Positions 48,693-57,048 of a stretch of DNA of 64,000 bases are shown here, piece after piece. The stretch is from CAWKCE01 sp032127035 (GTDB lineage Bacteria; Actinomycetota; Actinomycetes; JAHEKZ01). Where the stretch lies: positions 1,229,254-1,293,253 of the forward strand of contig CAWKCE010000003.1 in the NCBI GenBank assembly GCA_963848085.1. Reading direction: 5' to 3'. A program made the translations under genes and the position numbers. Under the pieces are notes generated by a model. It did no database searches. It had not been told where the DNA came from and saw only the letters and a program-made list of their open reading frames with translations. Every line of letters starts with the position of its first letter. Position 1 is the stretch's first letter.

Positions 48693-50099
48693 TCACAGCG
48701 ACGCGACGTAGGAAACCAAGAGAGCGCCCGCCATAGCAGCGAGACCGGTCAGCACGGCCAGAGTCGTCACTGCGACTCTCCACGCCCGCAGCACCGACGG
48801 TCGTGGCGCGGGACCCTCAAGACCCAGGATCCCGGGGGCCGAGAGCCCGGCGACTGCGCCCAAGATCCAGAACACCACGAACATGGCGTGCGGGAGCGCG
48901 GTGTGGCCGGAGCCCACCGCCACCAGCGTCACCGGCAGAGCCACACTCAAGACGAAGGGCACCACGCATCCGAACAGGTAGTACAGGTGCACTCGGCCGA
49001 GACGTTGCGGAGCTGGCCCCGTCGGCGCAGGTTGACTGCGCCCGGGCCGGCTGTCAGGTCCACGCCTGCCGCCGAGCTCTCGGGTGTTGTCCGGGGATCG
49101 TCCGACTGTCCGGGTCACGCTGCCGTGGGAACCGTGGGCCGCACCAATGATCCAGGCAACAGGGGTGAGCAGGAGACCAACGGCCAACAGGACCGCTAGC
49201 TCAAGGAAGTAGTTGGAGCTCTGGAAGTAGTCCTGGGAGGTGTACCCCACCCGGACGAGGTATAGGGCTAAGCCGATGCCAACGAGCGCTGGAATGGCGA
49301 GCACGACGGCCATGTCGGACACTCCGGCGGGGATTCCGCCGTGGTGTCGCGCGCCCCGGGCATAGGAGTAGAGGAGGGCCAAGGCCGTGCCAACGAACGT
49401 CAGCAGGAGCGGATAGAGCGGCGTGAAGAACGCGGCCAGGAGCGCGGCCGCCACAAGCATCCAGCCGACGGTGGGGGCCGGTGGGCGGAGGAACGCTGAG
49501 ACGGTGATGGCTCCACCCACACCGACCATGACGACCGCGAACACGAGGTACCCAACCTGACGGCTGCGGCCCTCCGCCGACCACACCCATACGTTGCGAT
49601 CGGCCGACTCTCCATGTAGAGAAACATTGCGCAACTGGCCGTTGTCCGACCAGATCCGCACGGTCACGATCTGGTCGTGGACCGAGAAGGCCACCTGCTC
49701 GGACTGACTGGCGGGAACGCTGGTATTCGCGACAACCGGCCCGTTCCGGTCCGCGACAGATACGTCGATCGGTCCCCCCATTCCCGCTCTGATGGTCAGG
49801 TACACGTCGATTGGGGATCGGAAGGACAAGTCCCTCTTCGGCCGCAGGGCTGACGGGATCGTGATAGTTCCCGAGTTGGGGTCGAACCTGACCGTCAGGG
49901 AGAACGGCGCGGCGACATCAGCAGCGGGCCGCCCCCTGAACTCCACCCTGCCTGCATGCGCCCGCATCGGGACGGCCAGCACGAGCACACCCGCGATGGC
50001 CACCAGCGCACCCACGACCAGCAAGTCGAACGCGATGTGCCTGCTACCACGATCCCGTGACCCAGGAGATGGGTGTTGGCGTGAAACAGAAGTCGCCAT
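48693..50099 (-). CDS. Multi-span membrane protein with extracytoplasmic beta domain
   Basis: A 468-residue membrane protein of unknown function. One helix near residue 25-45 (LLVVGALVAIAGVLVLAV) is followed by a soluble domain (residues 50-180) beginning AGRVEFRGRPAADVAAPFSL and carrying a beta-rich RNVSLHGESADRNVWVW end. About nine further hydrophobic segments follow, with a loop of low complexity (residues 340-385) in between. The C terminus is VLTGLAAMAGALLVSYVAS. ATG 50099 is chosen over upstream extensions that read Gly/Leu-rich leader. Possibly a surface glycan or channel protein; no family was recognised. Confidence 0.65.
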   Translation of the reverse strand: MATSVSRQHPSPGSRDRGSRHIAFDLLVVGALVAIAGVLVLAVPMRAHAGRVEFRGRPAADVAAPFSLTVRFDPNSGTITIPSALRPKRDLSFRSPIDVYLTIRAGMGGPIDVSVADRNGPVVANTSVPASQSEQVAFSVHDQIVTVRIWSDNGQLRNVSLHGESADRNVWVWSAEGRSRQVGYLVFAVVMVGVGGAITVSAFLRPPAPTVGWMLVAAALLAAFFTPLYPLLLTFVGTALALLYSYARGARHHGGIPAGVSDMAVVLAIPALVGIGLALYLVRVGYTSQDYFQSSNYFLELAVLLAVGLLLTPVAWIIGAAHGSHGSVTRTVGRSPDNTRELGGRRGPDSRPGRSQPAPTGPAPQRLGRVHLYYLFGCVVPFVLSVALPVTLVAVGSGHTALPHAMFVVFWILGAVAGLSAPGILGLEGPAPRPSVLRAWRVAVTTLAVLTGLAAMAGALLVSYVASL

Positions 50100-50257
50100 C
50101 CCACACCCCCCGAGGAGCAGGAGGAGGGGAGATCCCTCTCCCACGCCTCAATGCTGCCTACGCGCTGCCTGCCGACGGTAGAGGCCGATGGGCAAGAACC
50201 AGTATGGGCGGCGGAGGCGAGGCCTCGGCTACGACCGGCCAACCTGGGTCGTCTTCG

Positions 50258-50497
50258 TCAGTAGCTGGGGAGGTCTGGCTCCGGGCCGCGGAGGATGTGT
50301 TCCACCGACCAGATGTACGCCGAGTCATTCGGAGTCCCGCCTAGAGGCTCACCCGAATGGAAAGCGAACCGGCTCGCCTCGTCGAAGAACGGATTCACCG
50401 GCGCGTCAGATCGTCCCGCAAGCGGCACCCATGCCTCGCCGCTTTCCCGGGCGCTCGATCCGCCGGCGTTCCAAGCCGCCACATCTGTGTTCATCAT
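50258..50497 (-). CDS. Small hypothetical protein
   Basis: A 79-residue reading with balanced, non-Arg-rich composition, unlike most shadow frames here: WNAGGSSARESGEAWVPLAG, then VNPFFDEASRFAFHSGEPL and YIWSVEHILRGPEPDLPSY. Tandem ATGs at 50497 and 50494 have CAGGAG about ten bases upstream. I do not recognise it; it may be a genuine small protein or the remnant of a larger gene. The rest of the gap 50100-50755 shows no convincing gene. Confidence 0.35.
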   Translation of the reverse strand: MMNTDVAAWNAGGSSARESGEAWVPLAGRSDAPVNPFFDEASRFAFHSGEPLGGTPNDSAYIWSVEHILRGPEPDLPSY

Positions 50498-50707
50498 CGA
50501 CAAGCACTCCTGCCGCCAGAGATGCGCCCCCCTCACCGTCAAGTTGAAGCCTGGTCCCCCTGACCGCGCGCACCAAGAGCAATCGACCTACACCGCCCTT
50601 CCGGTGACGTACCGGACGTCATGCCCTCTCGGGCGAGCGGCCAGCGACTCAAGGTCGGAAGCTGGCTGACGATGGTGTGGCACCGATCTGGGACAGCCGT
50701 GCATCCC

Positions 50708-50736
50708 TTGGTGGGCGTTACCGTGTGGGGTAGTGG
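50708..50736 (+). promoter_or_regulatory. Possible promoter of the GH16-like gene
   Basis: TTGGTG (50708-50713) and TAGTGG (50731-50736), 17 bp apart. The -10 box is poor and the leader would be only about 13 bases, so this is tentative. Confidence 0.25.
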
Positions 50737-50755
50737 AAGACGCCTGAGGAGGAAT

Positions 50756-52321
50756 ATGCGCTGGACCAGCCCCCTGCCCGTGGCCTCGCTCGCCGTCGTA
50801 TCGACGGTGCTGCTCCTCCCCATCGCTTCACAGGCGACTGCCCCACTTGCGACGGCGACGGTCAGTGCGTCGTTGACCGTGTCGCCGCGCCTGTATGTCG
50901 GTGGTCAGGCCGTCACGTTCCAAGGCAGCCTGGGAGTCACCGGAGCTCGGAAGATCTGGCTTCAGTCCCACATAGGCCGCCCAGGCGACGAATGGACCAG
51001 AGTCGCCGGCTTTCACAGCAGGACTTCACGCAACGGAAGCTTCACGTTCAAGTACCCGGCGCCCTCAATGTTCGGCATCAGATACCGGGTCGCCTCGCGC
51101 GGTGCGACAACGCCGGCACATACCTTCGACGCCCGTTCGCAGGATCTGGTACTGACCACAGTCCCTAACTCGCCCGGAGTCGGTCCCGGACAAGAGCTCG
51201 CCGGGCGGGCATTCACGATCAAGGTCGACACCACGCCAGTGTTGTCGCATCGTCCGGACCTGCCGCCGCCGGTGTTCCCCGGCCGCGTCCTGACGCTCCA
51301 GGACCGCGACAGCAAGGGTCGTTGGCACACGCTGGACACCACAACGACCGACAGCAACGGCAACGGCTCGTTCGTTGTCCCGGCGTCTGACCCCGGCTGT
51401 CGGGTGTATCGCGTCCGGGAGGAGGACTGGACGAGGGGCGTCAGCAAGATTGGGTGGTTTCCGTCGTTTCCAACTGCCGTCGACGTGATCGCGAGCGCCA
51501 GCTCGTCCGGGTCCTGCGCGACGCCGCGGCCGGCACCATCGGATACGGCAACCTTGCCGAAGGGCAGCGGCAGCGCCCCGGCTGCCGCGACCGCCGCCGG
51601 TACCTATAAGTGGGGCGAGTCGCTTTGGGACTTCGCATGGGAGCGGGGTCAGTCACTCACCAGCCGCCCCAGCCGCGGCAGTGACCGCCAGGGCTGGTGG
51701 TTGGACCGCTCGACCGGCCTGGGGCGCGCGGCCCTGCACAACGGTGGCCTTCTGCTGGACAGCCAGCGCGACTGGTCTGGACCTGGCGACTTCGGAACGA
51801 CGTCAGCGACGCTTCACGACAACGCGAGAAGGTATGGGCGGTGGGAAGCGAAGATGCGCTTCAAGCGCCTGGAAACCGGTGCCAGGAACTACACGGCCAG
51901 GATCGAGCTCATCCCTGACCGCGCCACGGACTACGCCTGCGGGGCACGCAACATCACGGTCGCCAGCGTTCGGGTCGGGGGCTCGACCATCAGCATCGGC
52001 TCTCGGCACGGCACGCGGCAGTGGCGGGCGAAACGGCAGATCTCCATCTCCCAGAATCAAGCGGTCGCCTTCGCTGTGGAGGTGACCCGGGGCCACATCA
52101 CGTGGTTCTACAACGGCAGGGCTATTGGCACCGTCCGTAGCCGTGCGGCCGTGTCGGACGTGCCGCTGACGATGCGACTGAGCCTCGTGGGTGACCGAAA
52201 CCGCGAGATGAACAAGACCGGCTTCATTTCCGACTGGCAGCGCGGTTTCGATCTGCACAGTGGCACGACCGTCACTAACGGCACGTCCTTGCGGCGCGGG
52301 AAGTTCTCCGGCGGCTGCTGA
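50756..52321 (+). CDS. Secreted concanavalin-like (GH16-fold) protein lacking an obvious catalytic motif
   Basis: A 521-residue exported protein. A signal peptide (LAVVSTVLLLPIASQATA) is followed by one or two Ig-like domains (residues 40-260; VSPRLYVGGQAVTFQGSL, then HTLDTTTTDSNGNGSFVVPA), a Ser/Ala/Pro linker, and a C-terminal lectin/glucanase-fold domain (residues 300-515). The latter has YGRWEAKMRFK and ITWFYNGRAIGTV, as in GH16, but the E-x-D-x-x-E active-site strand reads ARIELIPDRATDY. It is therefore more likely a binding module than an active glucanase. ATG 50756 has GAGGAGG five bases upstream. Confidence 0.68.
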   Translation: MRWTSPLPVASLAVVSTVLLLPIASQATAPLATATVSASLTVSPRLYVGGQAVTFQGSLGVTGARKIWLQSHIGRPGDEWTRVAGFHSRTSRNGSFTFKYPAPSMFGIRYRVASRGATTPAHTFDARSQDLVLTTVPNSPGVGPGQELAGRAFTIKVDTTPVLSHRPDLPPPVFPGRVLTLQDRDSKGRWHTLDTTTTDSNGNGSFVVPASDPGCRVYRVREEDWTRGVSKIGWFPSFPTAVDVIASASSSGSCATPRPAPSDTATLPKGSGSAPAAATAAGTYKWGESLWDFAWERGQSLTSRPSRGSDRQGWWLDRSTGLGRAALHNGGLLLDSQRDWSGPGDFGTTSATLHDNARRYGRWEAKMRFKRLETGARNYTARIELIPDRATDYACGARNITVASVRVGGSTISIGSRHGTRQWRAKRQISISQNQAVAFAVEVTRGHITWFYNGRAIGTVRSRAAVSDVPLTMRLSLVGDRNREMNKTGFISDWQRGFDLHSGTTVTNGTSLRRGKFSGGC

Positions 52322-52393
52322 CCTGAAGGCCGCAACCCTCCTGTTGCCCCCGAGGTGGTGAACCACAGCCCGGCAGCAGTCAGGAGCCAGCGG

Positions 52394-52505
52394 GTCCGGT
52401 TCGCTCACGACCTCAGCTGCCGGTTCACCCTGGTCGCCGTCACCGCATCGTCGATTGGATCCAAGGGCGAGAGCGACCCAACCGAATGGCTGCGGCAGCC
52501 CGCGA
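52394..52505 (+). pseudogene. Remnant of an HNH endonuclease gene
   Basis: VRFAHDLSCRFTLVAVTASS and IGSKGESDPTEWLRQP line up with RLANDLGYRYSLIAVTASS and NRSKGDRDPAEWLPP of the HNH gene at 58.0-58.6 kb. The conserved Asn of ASSNRSKGD is Ile here. Neither the upstream half nor a clean C terminus can be read; downstream similarity fades with frameshifts to about 52600. This is a decayed fragment. The surrounding gap 52322-52746 holds nothing else recognisable. Confidence 0.7.
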
Positions 52506-52746
52506 GTTCTGCGCCCAAGGCCCGCACGATGACGATGGCCTCGGTCAGCAGCACTGACGCCTCTTGCGGCACGTTGGCCGTCGTGGACGCTCTGCTCTTC
52601 AGCGACGCCGGGCGGGTTCGGCTGACGTTCAGCCTGCCCGCGGCTGGAACTGCCCAACCTGGGCCGAGACGGGCAAGGGGCCCTCATGGGGCTGCGTTCC
52701 TCGCCATCCATTCACTGGTCCTAGACAGGTGGTTCAGCGCCCGTTC

Positions 52747-53046
52747 CTACCATGACAACTGTGAGTCGTCGACGGGTGGCGATGCGACCTCGTCGATGGC
52801 GAAGCGGTCGGTCCAAGCGGCACCGTCCCAGTAGCGCAGGAGCCAATCGTTGGTGGGGTCGGGGTACCAGTCCGCAGGAGTGGCTGTCGGCTCCGACGGC
52901 ACTGCCTGCTGGGAAACGACACCTGCACGTCGACCGGATGCGTGGGCGGCGGCCTCTTCTTGAAGGCGGGCGAGGGTCTGCTCGACAGTTTCACCCTCGG
53001 CAGGGCGGTTCCGCTTGGATCGGAAGATGCCTACGACATGCCTCAT
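52747..53046 (-). CDS. DUF2510-domain small protein with GETVEQTLARL N-terminal motif
   Basis: A 99-residue protein. The C-terminal half is a DUF2510 module (ADWYPDPTNDWLLRYWDGAAWTDRF in two blocks), a Trp-rich domain common in actinobacterial membrane proteins. The N-terminal segment RPAEGETVEQTLARLQEEAA recurs as AAAGETPEQTLARLAAAS in the DivIVA-like/DUF3592 protein at 57 kb. There is no membrane helix, so the motif could be a docking site for a shared partner. ATG 53046 begins just before the motif. Confidence 0.7.
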   Translation of the reverse strand: MRHVVGIFRSKRNRPAEGETVEQTLARLQEEAAAHASGRRAGVVSQQAVPSEPTATPADWYPDPTNDWLLRYWDGAAWTDRFAIDEVASPPVDDSQLSW

Positions 53047-53106
53047 TCCGCCAATCATGGTCACCGCGTCGCTGGGGCCCGGTCGCGGCTCGGCATCCGA
53101 GCGGTA

Positions 53107-53682
53107 CTACGCGTTCAACTCCGTCACGTACTGCGTCACGAAGTCCTTGGCATTTCTGGGCTGGCTGCTCTGCAGCATGTCCAGCACGCCTTCGTGCTCC
53201 CAGGCGTAGATCGTGGTGACACCGTCGGGCATGGTGCCGATCATGACTGGCTCGCCGGCGATCGCCACGTTTCGCACGCGGGCGTTCTGCTGCCCGAACG
53301 TGGTCGCCATGCCGGACATCATCGAGCCCGGCGGGACGAGGTCGGGGTTGAACTGCCACTGCACGAACAACGCCTCACCGAGGCGCGTAACCCGGTGAAC
53401 CGAGCACCCAAGGATCAAGTCCTCGGAGAAGATCCGGCAGGCATTCACCTCTGGCCCGGTTGGGTCGATGTAGTCGTAGCCGGCCACAGTGACGAGCATG
53501 GGCTCACCGGCTTCAGCCGGATGGGACGAGACGGGCTCCGCGCTGGACGAGAGGGGTGTCGCCGTTGGCGAGGCCGGTGTCGCGGTACCCCCGGCGGCGA
53601 CGTCGTCGCCAGCTGAACCGCTGCACGCCGCCAGCAGTAGAAGAGCTACTGCCGCGGCAAGGACTTTCGAAACGTTCTTCAT
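53107..53682 (-). CDS. Putative lipoprotein of unknown function
   Basis: A 191-residue lipoprotein. The signal sequence ends in the lipobox LLAAC (KVLAAAVALLLLAACSGS), so Lnt encoded at 12.7 kb could modify it. A Thr/Pro/Ser-rich spacer (residues 22-60) leads to a globular domain with GYDYIDPTGPEVNACRIF, CSVHRVTRLGEALFVQWQFN and the C-terminal AWEHEGVLDMLQSSQPRN. No family was recognised. A 13-bp palindrome, CCTCCA-G-TGGAGG, covers its ribosome site at 53691-53703. Confidence 0.72.
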   Translation of the reverse strand: MKNVSKVLAAAVALLLLAACSGSAGDDVAAGGTATPASPTATPLSSSAEPVSSHPAEAGEPMLVTVAGYDYIDPTGPEVNACRIFSEDLILGCSVHRVTRLGEALFVQWQFNPDLVPPGSMMSGMATTFGQQNARVRNVAIAGEPVMIGTMPDGVTTIYAWEHEGVLDMLQSSQPRNAKDFVTQYVTELNA

Positions 53683-54138
53683 GGCTCGAACCTCCAGTGG
53701 AGGCCGGAGCCGACACACCACGTGGGGGACGGTCTCCTGGCTCCTATGGTCCGTAGCCGCCACCGAGCAAGCGAGGGTCCTTGGTCCTGAGCCGGTTTGA
53801 GGACGGGCAGCGCGAGCATGGCGGGACCGGACTACCCGCTCGCCGGCGATCCGCAGGGCACCGCCCTCAGGGCGCGGCCGGCTCCCCTCGGAAAGAAGGC
53901 CGGACAGTCCTCTGCGGTCCGCCTGATGCAGGGAAGCGACCGACGGTGCTCTGTCAACCGAACGCGTTCCGCATCCATATTTGGGCCGTTACGCGACGGA
54001 CACGCCGGCCCCGGCAAATACCTCGGCAGCGAACCTCGCTCCATTCGTGCCGAGTGGGGCTCTCCGGGACCTGCGCCTCTCCCTTGGGGCGAGTGGTGCT
54101 CCTAGCGTGAAGACAGGATCCGCCGGGAGGTGGCTCAA
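53683..54138. other. 456-bp gap without a convincing gene
   Basis: Readings here are short and Arg-rich. Apart from the palindrome at the lipoprotein ribosome site (53691-53703) and a small GCCCT-C-AGGGC hairpin near 53870, nothing was recognised. A TAGCGT at 54103-54108 could be a -10 box for the beta-helix gene but lacks a partner -35. Confidence 0.4.
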
Positions 54139-55413
54139 ATGTGTAGTGCGCGGTGGTCCCTGGGGATGGAGCGTCGCGCCTTGCTGGTGCTGGGGTCGGC
54201 GGTGCTGATTGCCTCACAGGGTGTTCTTGCGCTCGGTTCCCCCGCTTCGGCAGCAGGCGGTTGTGCCGTCAAGAATCTGACTAGCGGCTCGACGGGGACG
54301 AATCTGCAAGACCTGATCGATACCGCCCGACGTGGCGAGACCATTCGGGTGAGGGGCACCTGTGTCGGCAACTTCCGGATCCGCCGATCTCTGCGTTTGA
54401 CTGGTCAACCGACAACGCTTCGGCCGCATCCGACACTTGACGGTGGGGGTGTTGGCAGGGTGGTCAAGATCAAAGGGAAGGCGTCCCCTCACGTCACCTT
54501 CAAGAACCTGACCGTCACTGGTGGCGTTGCGAAACACGGCGCCGGAATCCGCGGCGTCCTTCACTCGCCCACCGTGGTTCTCAAGGGTTCTACGACCGTC
54601 ATCGGTAACAGCGCCCAGGGTTCTGGCGGCGGCATCTACAACTTCGGCGGAACGGTGAGGTTGCGGGGATCGTCGTCGGTCACCGACAACGCCGCCACCG
54701 CCAACGGCGGCGGCGTCTACATCTACGCGGGCTCAGTCAGGTTGCGGGGATTCTCGTCGGTCACCGACAACACAGCTACGGTAGGTGGCGGCATCCACAC
54801 CGACGGGGGCCTGGTGAGGTTGCGTGGATGGTCGTCAGTCGCCGGCAACACCGCCTCCTACGGTGGCGGGATCAACAACTCCGGCTCTCTCACCTACGGC
54901 ACGGTGAGGTTGCTGGGTGCGTCGTCGATCTCCGGCAACACCGCCAAGCGCCTCGGCGGTGGCATCCACAACTTCGGGGGCACGGCCAGGCTGAAGGACT
55001 CGTCGTCGGTCACCGGCAACACAGCCCCCACCGGCGGCGGCATCTACAACCAGCCAGACGGCACGGTGAGGCTGCTGGACTCGTCGTCGGTCACCGACAA
55101 CACCGCCACCAATGGGGACGGCGGCGGCATCCTCAACGCCACTGGCAAGGTGAGATTGCTTGACTCGTCGTCGGTCACCGACAACACCGCCACCAATGGG
55201 GACGGCGGTGGAATCGACAACTACCGCGGCAGAGTGAGGTTGCGGGGCTCGTCGTCGGTCACCGACAACACCGCCACCGACGCAGGGGGCGGCATCCACA
55301 ACACCGGCACGGTGAGCGCCTGTGACAGCACCGGTGTAGACGAGTGGATTGGGGTGATCAGCCCAAACACCCCCGACGACCCACCGACACCAACGCCGAT
55401 CACCTGCAGTTAG
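54139..55413 (+). CDS. Secreted right-handed beta-helix repeat protein
   Basis: A 424-residue exported protein. After a signal peptide (LLVLGSAVLIASQGVLALG) and the segment CAVKNLTSGSTGTNLQDLID, a parallel beta-helix is built from repeats of the type GGGI-x-N-x-GTVRLRGSSSVTDNTAT. The N-terminal cap GETIRVRGTCVGNFRI and ITLTG-like LRLTGQPTTLR recall polymorphic-membrane-protein/CSLREA-type beta-helices. Likely role: cell-surface adhesion or glycan binding. ATG 54139 has GGGAGG eight bases upstream; an internal ATG at 54166 is possible. A broken paralogue lies at 56492-56956. Confidence 0.82.
   Translation: MCSARWSLGMERRALLVLGSAVLIASQGVLALGSPASAAGGCAVKNLTSGSTGTNLQDLIDTARRGETIRVRGTCVGNFRIRRSLRLTGQPTTLRPHPTLDGGGVGRVVKIKGKASPHVTFKNLTVTGGVAKHGAGIRGVLHSPTVVLKGSTTVIGNSAQGSGGGIYNFGGTVRLRGSSSVTDNAATANGGGVYIYAGSVRLRGFSSVTDNTATVGGGIHTDGGLVRLRGWSSVAGNTASYGGGINNSGSLTYGTVRLLGASSISGNTAKRLGGGIHNFGGTARLKDSSSVTGNTAPTGGGIYNQPDGTVRLLDSSSVTDNTATNGDGGGILNATGKVRLLDSSSVTDNTATNGDGGGIDNYRGRVRLRGSSSVTDNTATDAGGGIHNTGTVSACDSTGVDEWIGVISPNTPDDPPTPTPITCS
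54655..55311 (+). repeat. Eight tandem coding repeats of 78-90 bp
   Basis: Units begin with a GTGAGGTTGCGG-like sequence at 54655, 54736, 54814, 54904, 54985, 55066, 55150 and 55234, and each contains TCGTCGTCGGTCACC. The three units from 55066 are the most alike. Each encodes one 26-30-residue beta-helix turn. High DNA identity invites copy-number change by recombination. Confidence 0.75.
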
Positions 55414-55474
55414 CCCACGCCTAGCTGGTCCCAACCCCTGGGCAACCTTCTGTCCGGTCCGGCCACTTGGGCGT

Positions 55475-55540
55475 TCAGCTCTCGCAGGCGATGCCGTCGT
55501 GGTCGCCGCCGAACGCGCAGACATCAGTCCCGACGACCCC
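55475..55540 (-). pseudogene. Excalibur calcium-binding tail, gene remnant
   Basis: On the minus strand the last residues before a stop read GTDVCAFGGDHDGIACES. This fits the Excalibur end motif (DxDxDGxxCE), which often closes secreted nucleases and surface proteins in actinobacteria. No signal peptide or upstream domain was found in the same frame, so it is probably a leftover of a lost gene. Confidence 0.45.
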
Positions 55541-55629
55541 GAGAAGTCTGCGCTCCAGGCAGCGGAGATGGTCGGCGTGGAGGGCGATTCGGCGAACGCC
55601 GCCGCTGTCCGCCCCGCGTTCCGGGATGC

Positions 55630-55890
55630 CACCATGGCCGACTCATCGTCGCGGACTGGTTCAAGGTGCTGGTCGGCGTTCGGCAGGACTCCACCGTCGA
55701 GATCTTCCGAACCGGCGTCATCCAGGACAACCAAGGCGACATCGTGCTCAACCTGCGCCAGCAGGACGTGAGCACCCCCCGCATGGTCATGCGGCCCGGC
55801 TATTTGCTGGCGAAATCGGTCACCGGCTCAGCCGAAGTGTCACAGTCACCCGTCGCCCTCTGCGTCCCCACCACAGCAGAGTCCAAGTGA
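55630..55890 (+). pseudogene. C-terminal fragment of an unidentified protein
   Basis: The frame ending at 55890 reads RLIVADWFKVLVGVRQDSTV, then EIFRTGVIQDNQGDIVLNLR, TPRMVMRPGYLLAKSVTGSA and CVPTTAESK. Composition is that of a real protein, with low Arg and good hydrophobic pattern, but upstream the frame becomes incoherent. There is no plausible start except GTG 55666. I read it as a truncated gene. Confidence 0.4.
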
Positions 55891-55920
55891 GCCCCGACGG
55901 AGAGTCTGTGACTTGTCTGT

Positions 55921-56292
55921 TCACAACTGGTTGACGGTGGTGACAACAATCAACAGCCATATCCCAGCGATGACCAAGCCATTGACGACCGCCGCCGCGA
56001 TCGCCCCGACGCCTTCGCCCAGTCGGTGCGCCTTCAGTCCGAACCAGACGCCGAAGTACGCAGGCAACGGGCCAAGCACCAAGGCCAACAGAACCGCCAT
56101 CCAGCCGACCAAGCCTTGCTCCGACATCGGCTCCGACCCTTCAAGGTTGGCCAAGCCGAGCAGCACGACGGACAGAACGAACGTGAGGGTCATGCTCAGG
56201 ACCACCAGCGGAACCATCAGCCACGAAGACCACAACGGCCCTGCACCAGGGCGCTGCGTAGGCGATGGCTGGACCTCCGAGGTCATATTCAT
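55921..56292 (-). CDS. Small three-helix membrane protein
   Basis: A 123-residue membrane protein with a soluble N terminus (TSEVQPSPTQRPGAGP) and three helices: LMVPLVVLSMTLTFVLSVVLL, LVGWMAVLLALVLGPLPAYF and IAAAVVNGLVIAGIWLLIV. ATG 56292 has a strong GGAGGGAGGT upstream. The longer in-frame extension is the complement of the beta-helix fragment and was discarded. Function unknown. Confidence 0.65.
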   Translation of the reverse strand: MNMTSEVQPSPTQRPGAGPLWSSWLMVPLVVLSMTLTFVLSVVLLGLANLEGSEPMSEQGLVGWMAVLLALVLGPLPAYFGVWFGLKAHRLGEGVGAIAAAVVNGLVIAGIWLLIVVTTVNQL

Positions 56293-56491
56293 GGCACCTC
56301 CCTCCCTCACTCCCACCACACACCTGGGCGACCCGACCGCGCCAGGGTCGAGCGGCAGGGGAGCGACCCCTCCCCTGCCCCACCGGCAGACTGGGAAGGT
56401 GCTGCGGTTCCGGTTGTGAGTACGTGCCCGTAGGCCGTCTGGGGATCGGTCGGAGTGCCCACGAAGGCCCCTAGGTTCGCACCGCGGTTGA

Positions 56492-56956
56492 CCTTCTTCT
56501 TCGACGCAGTTCGGGGACGAGCTGCTGGAGGGCGACGCTGCCACCCGGCGGGCGCTGGACGGGCTCGTCGCCGAGATCGCCTCCGGGCGCGGCGGGGTCG
56601 CCGTGTATGGCGACACCGCCAGGCTCGTCATGAAGGACTCGTCTCGAGTCAAGGACAACATCGCGAGCCCCGCCGACGGATCCGGCGGCGGAATCGAGAT
56701 TCTCGCCGGAACTTTGAAGCTGCGACAAGACCCTCTGGTGTCCGGCAACAGTGCTGCGACCGGTGGCGGGATCTGGATCTTCGACCAAACTGGCAGCGTG
56801 CGGCTCGCAGGTGAGTCCAGCGTCACCCAGAACGCGGCGACCATTCGCGGGGGCGGAATCGCCATTCGCGACGGAGGTCAGATCACTTTCGGAAGTCGCT
56901 GGGCCGGCACGGTCTGTGGGAACGACCCCGACGGCTGGCCCGGGTGCGCCCCATAG
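56492..56956 (+). pseudogene. Truncated beta-helix protein fragment (paralogue of 54139-55413)
   Basis: From an in-frame stop at 56489 the frame reads a helical stretch, FGDELLEGDAATRRALDG and LVAEIASGRGG, then joins beta-helix turns: ARLVMKDSSRVKDNIAS, GGGIEILAGTLKLRQDPLVS and GGGIWIFDQTGSVRLAGESS. It has no signal peptide and no good start (GTG 56603 lies inside the first turn). The helical part does not belong to the beta-helix family, so this looks like a chimeric junction left by deletion. The stop is TAG after CGNDPDGWPGCAP, where the intact paralogue ends differently. Confidence 0.6.
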
Positions 56957-57048
56957 CCCCTTGGACTCCTCGCGGAATGTTGGTGACCTGACCTTTGCGG
57001 GCGCCCAGCGACTCGAGGCGGTGGCGGGATCTCACTGGCTGAGAGCTT

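Noticed and set aside
53797..54105. 102-codon + strand frame before the beta-helix gene
   Set aside because: Arg/Pro/Ser-rich, no ribosome site, no hydrophobic pattern; not different from other chance frames in this gap.
54655..55311. CRISPR-like array
   Set aside because: Units are 78-90 bp, in frame, continuous without unique spacers, and encode beta-helix turns.
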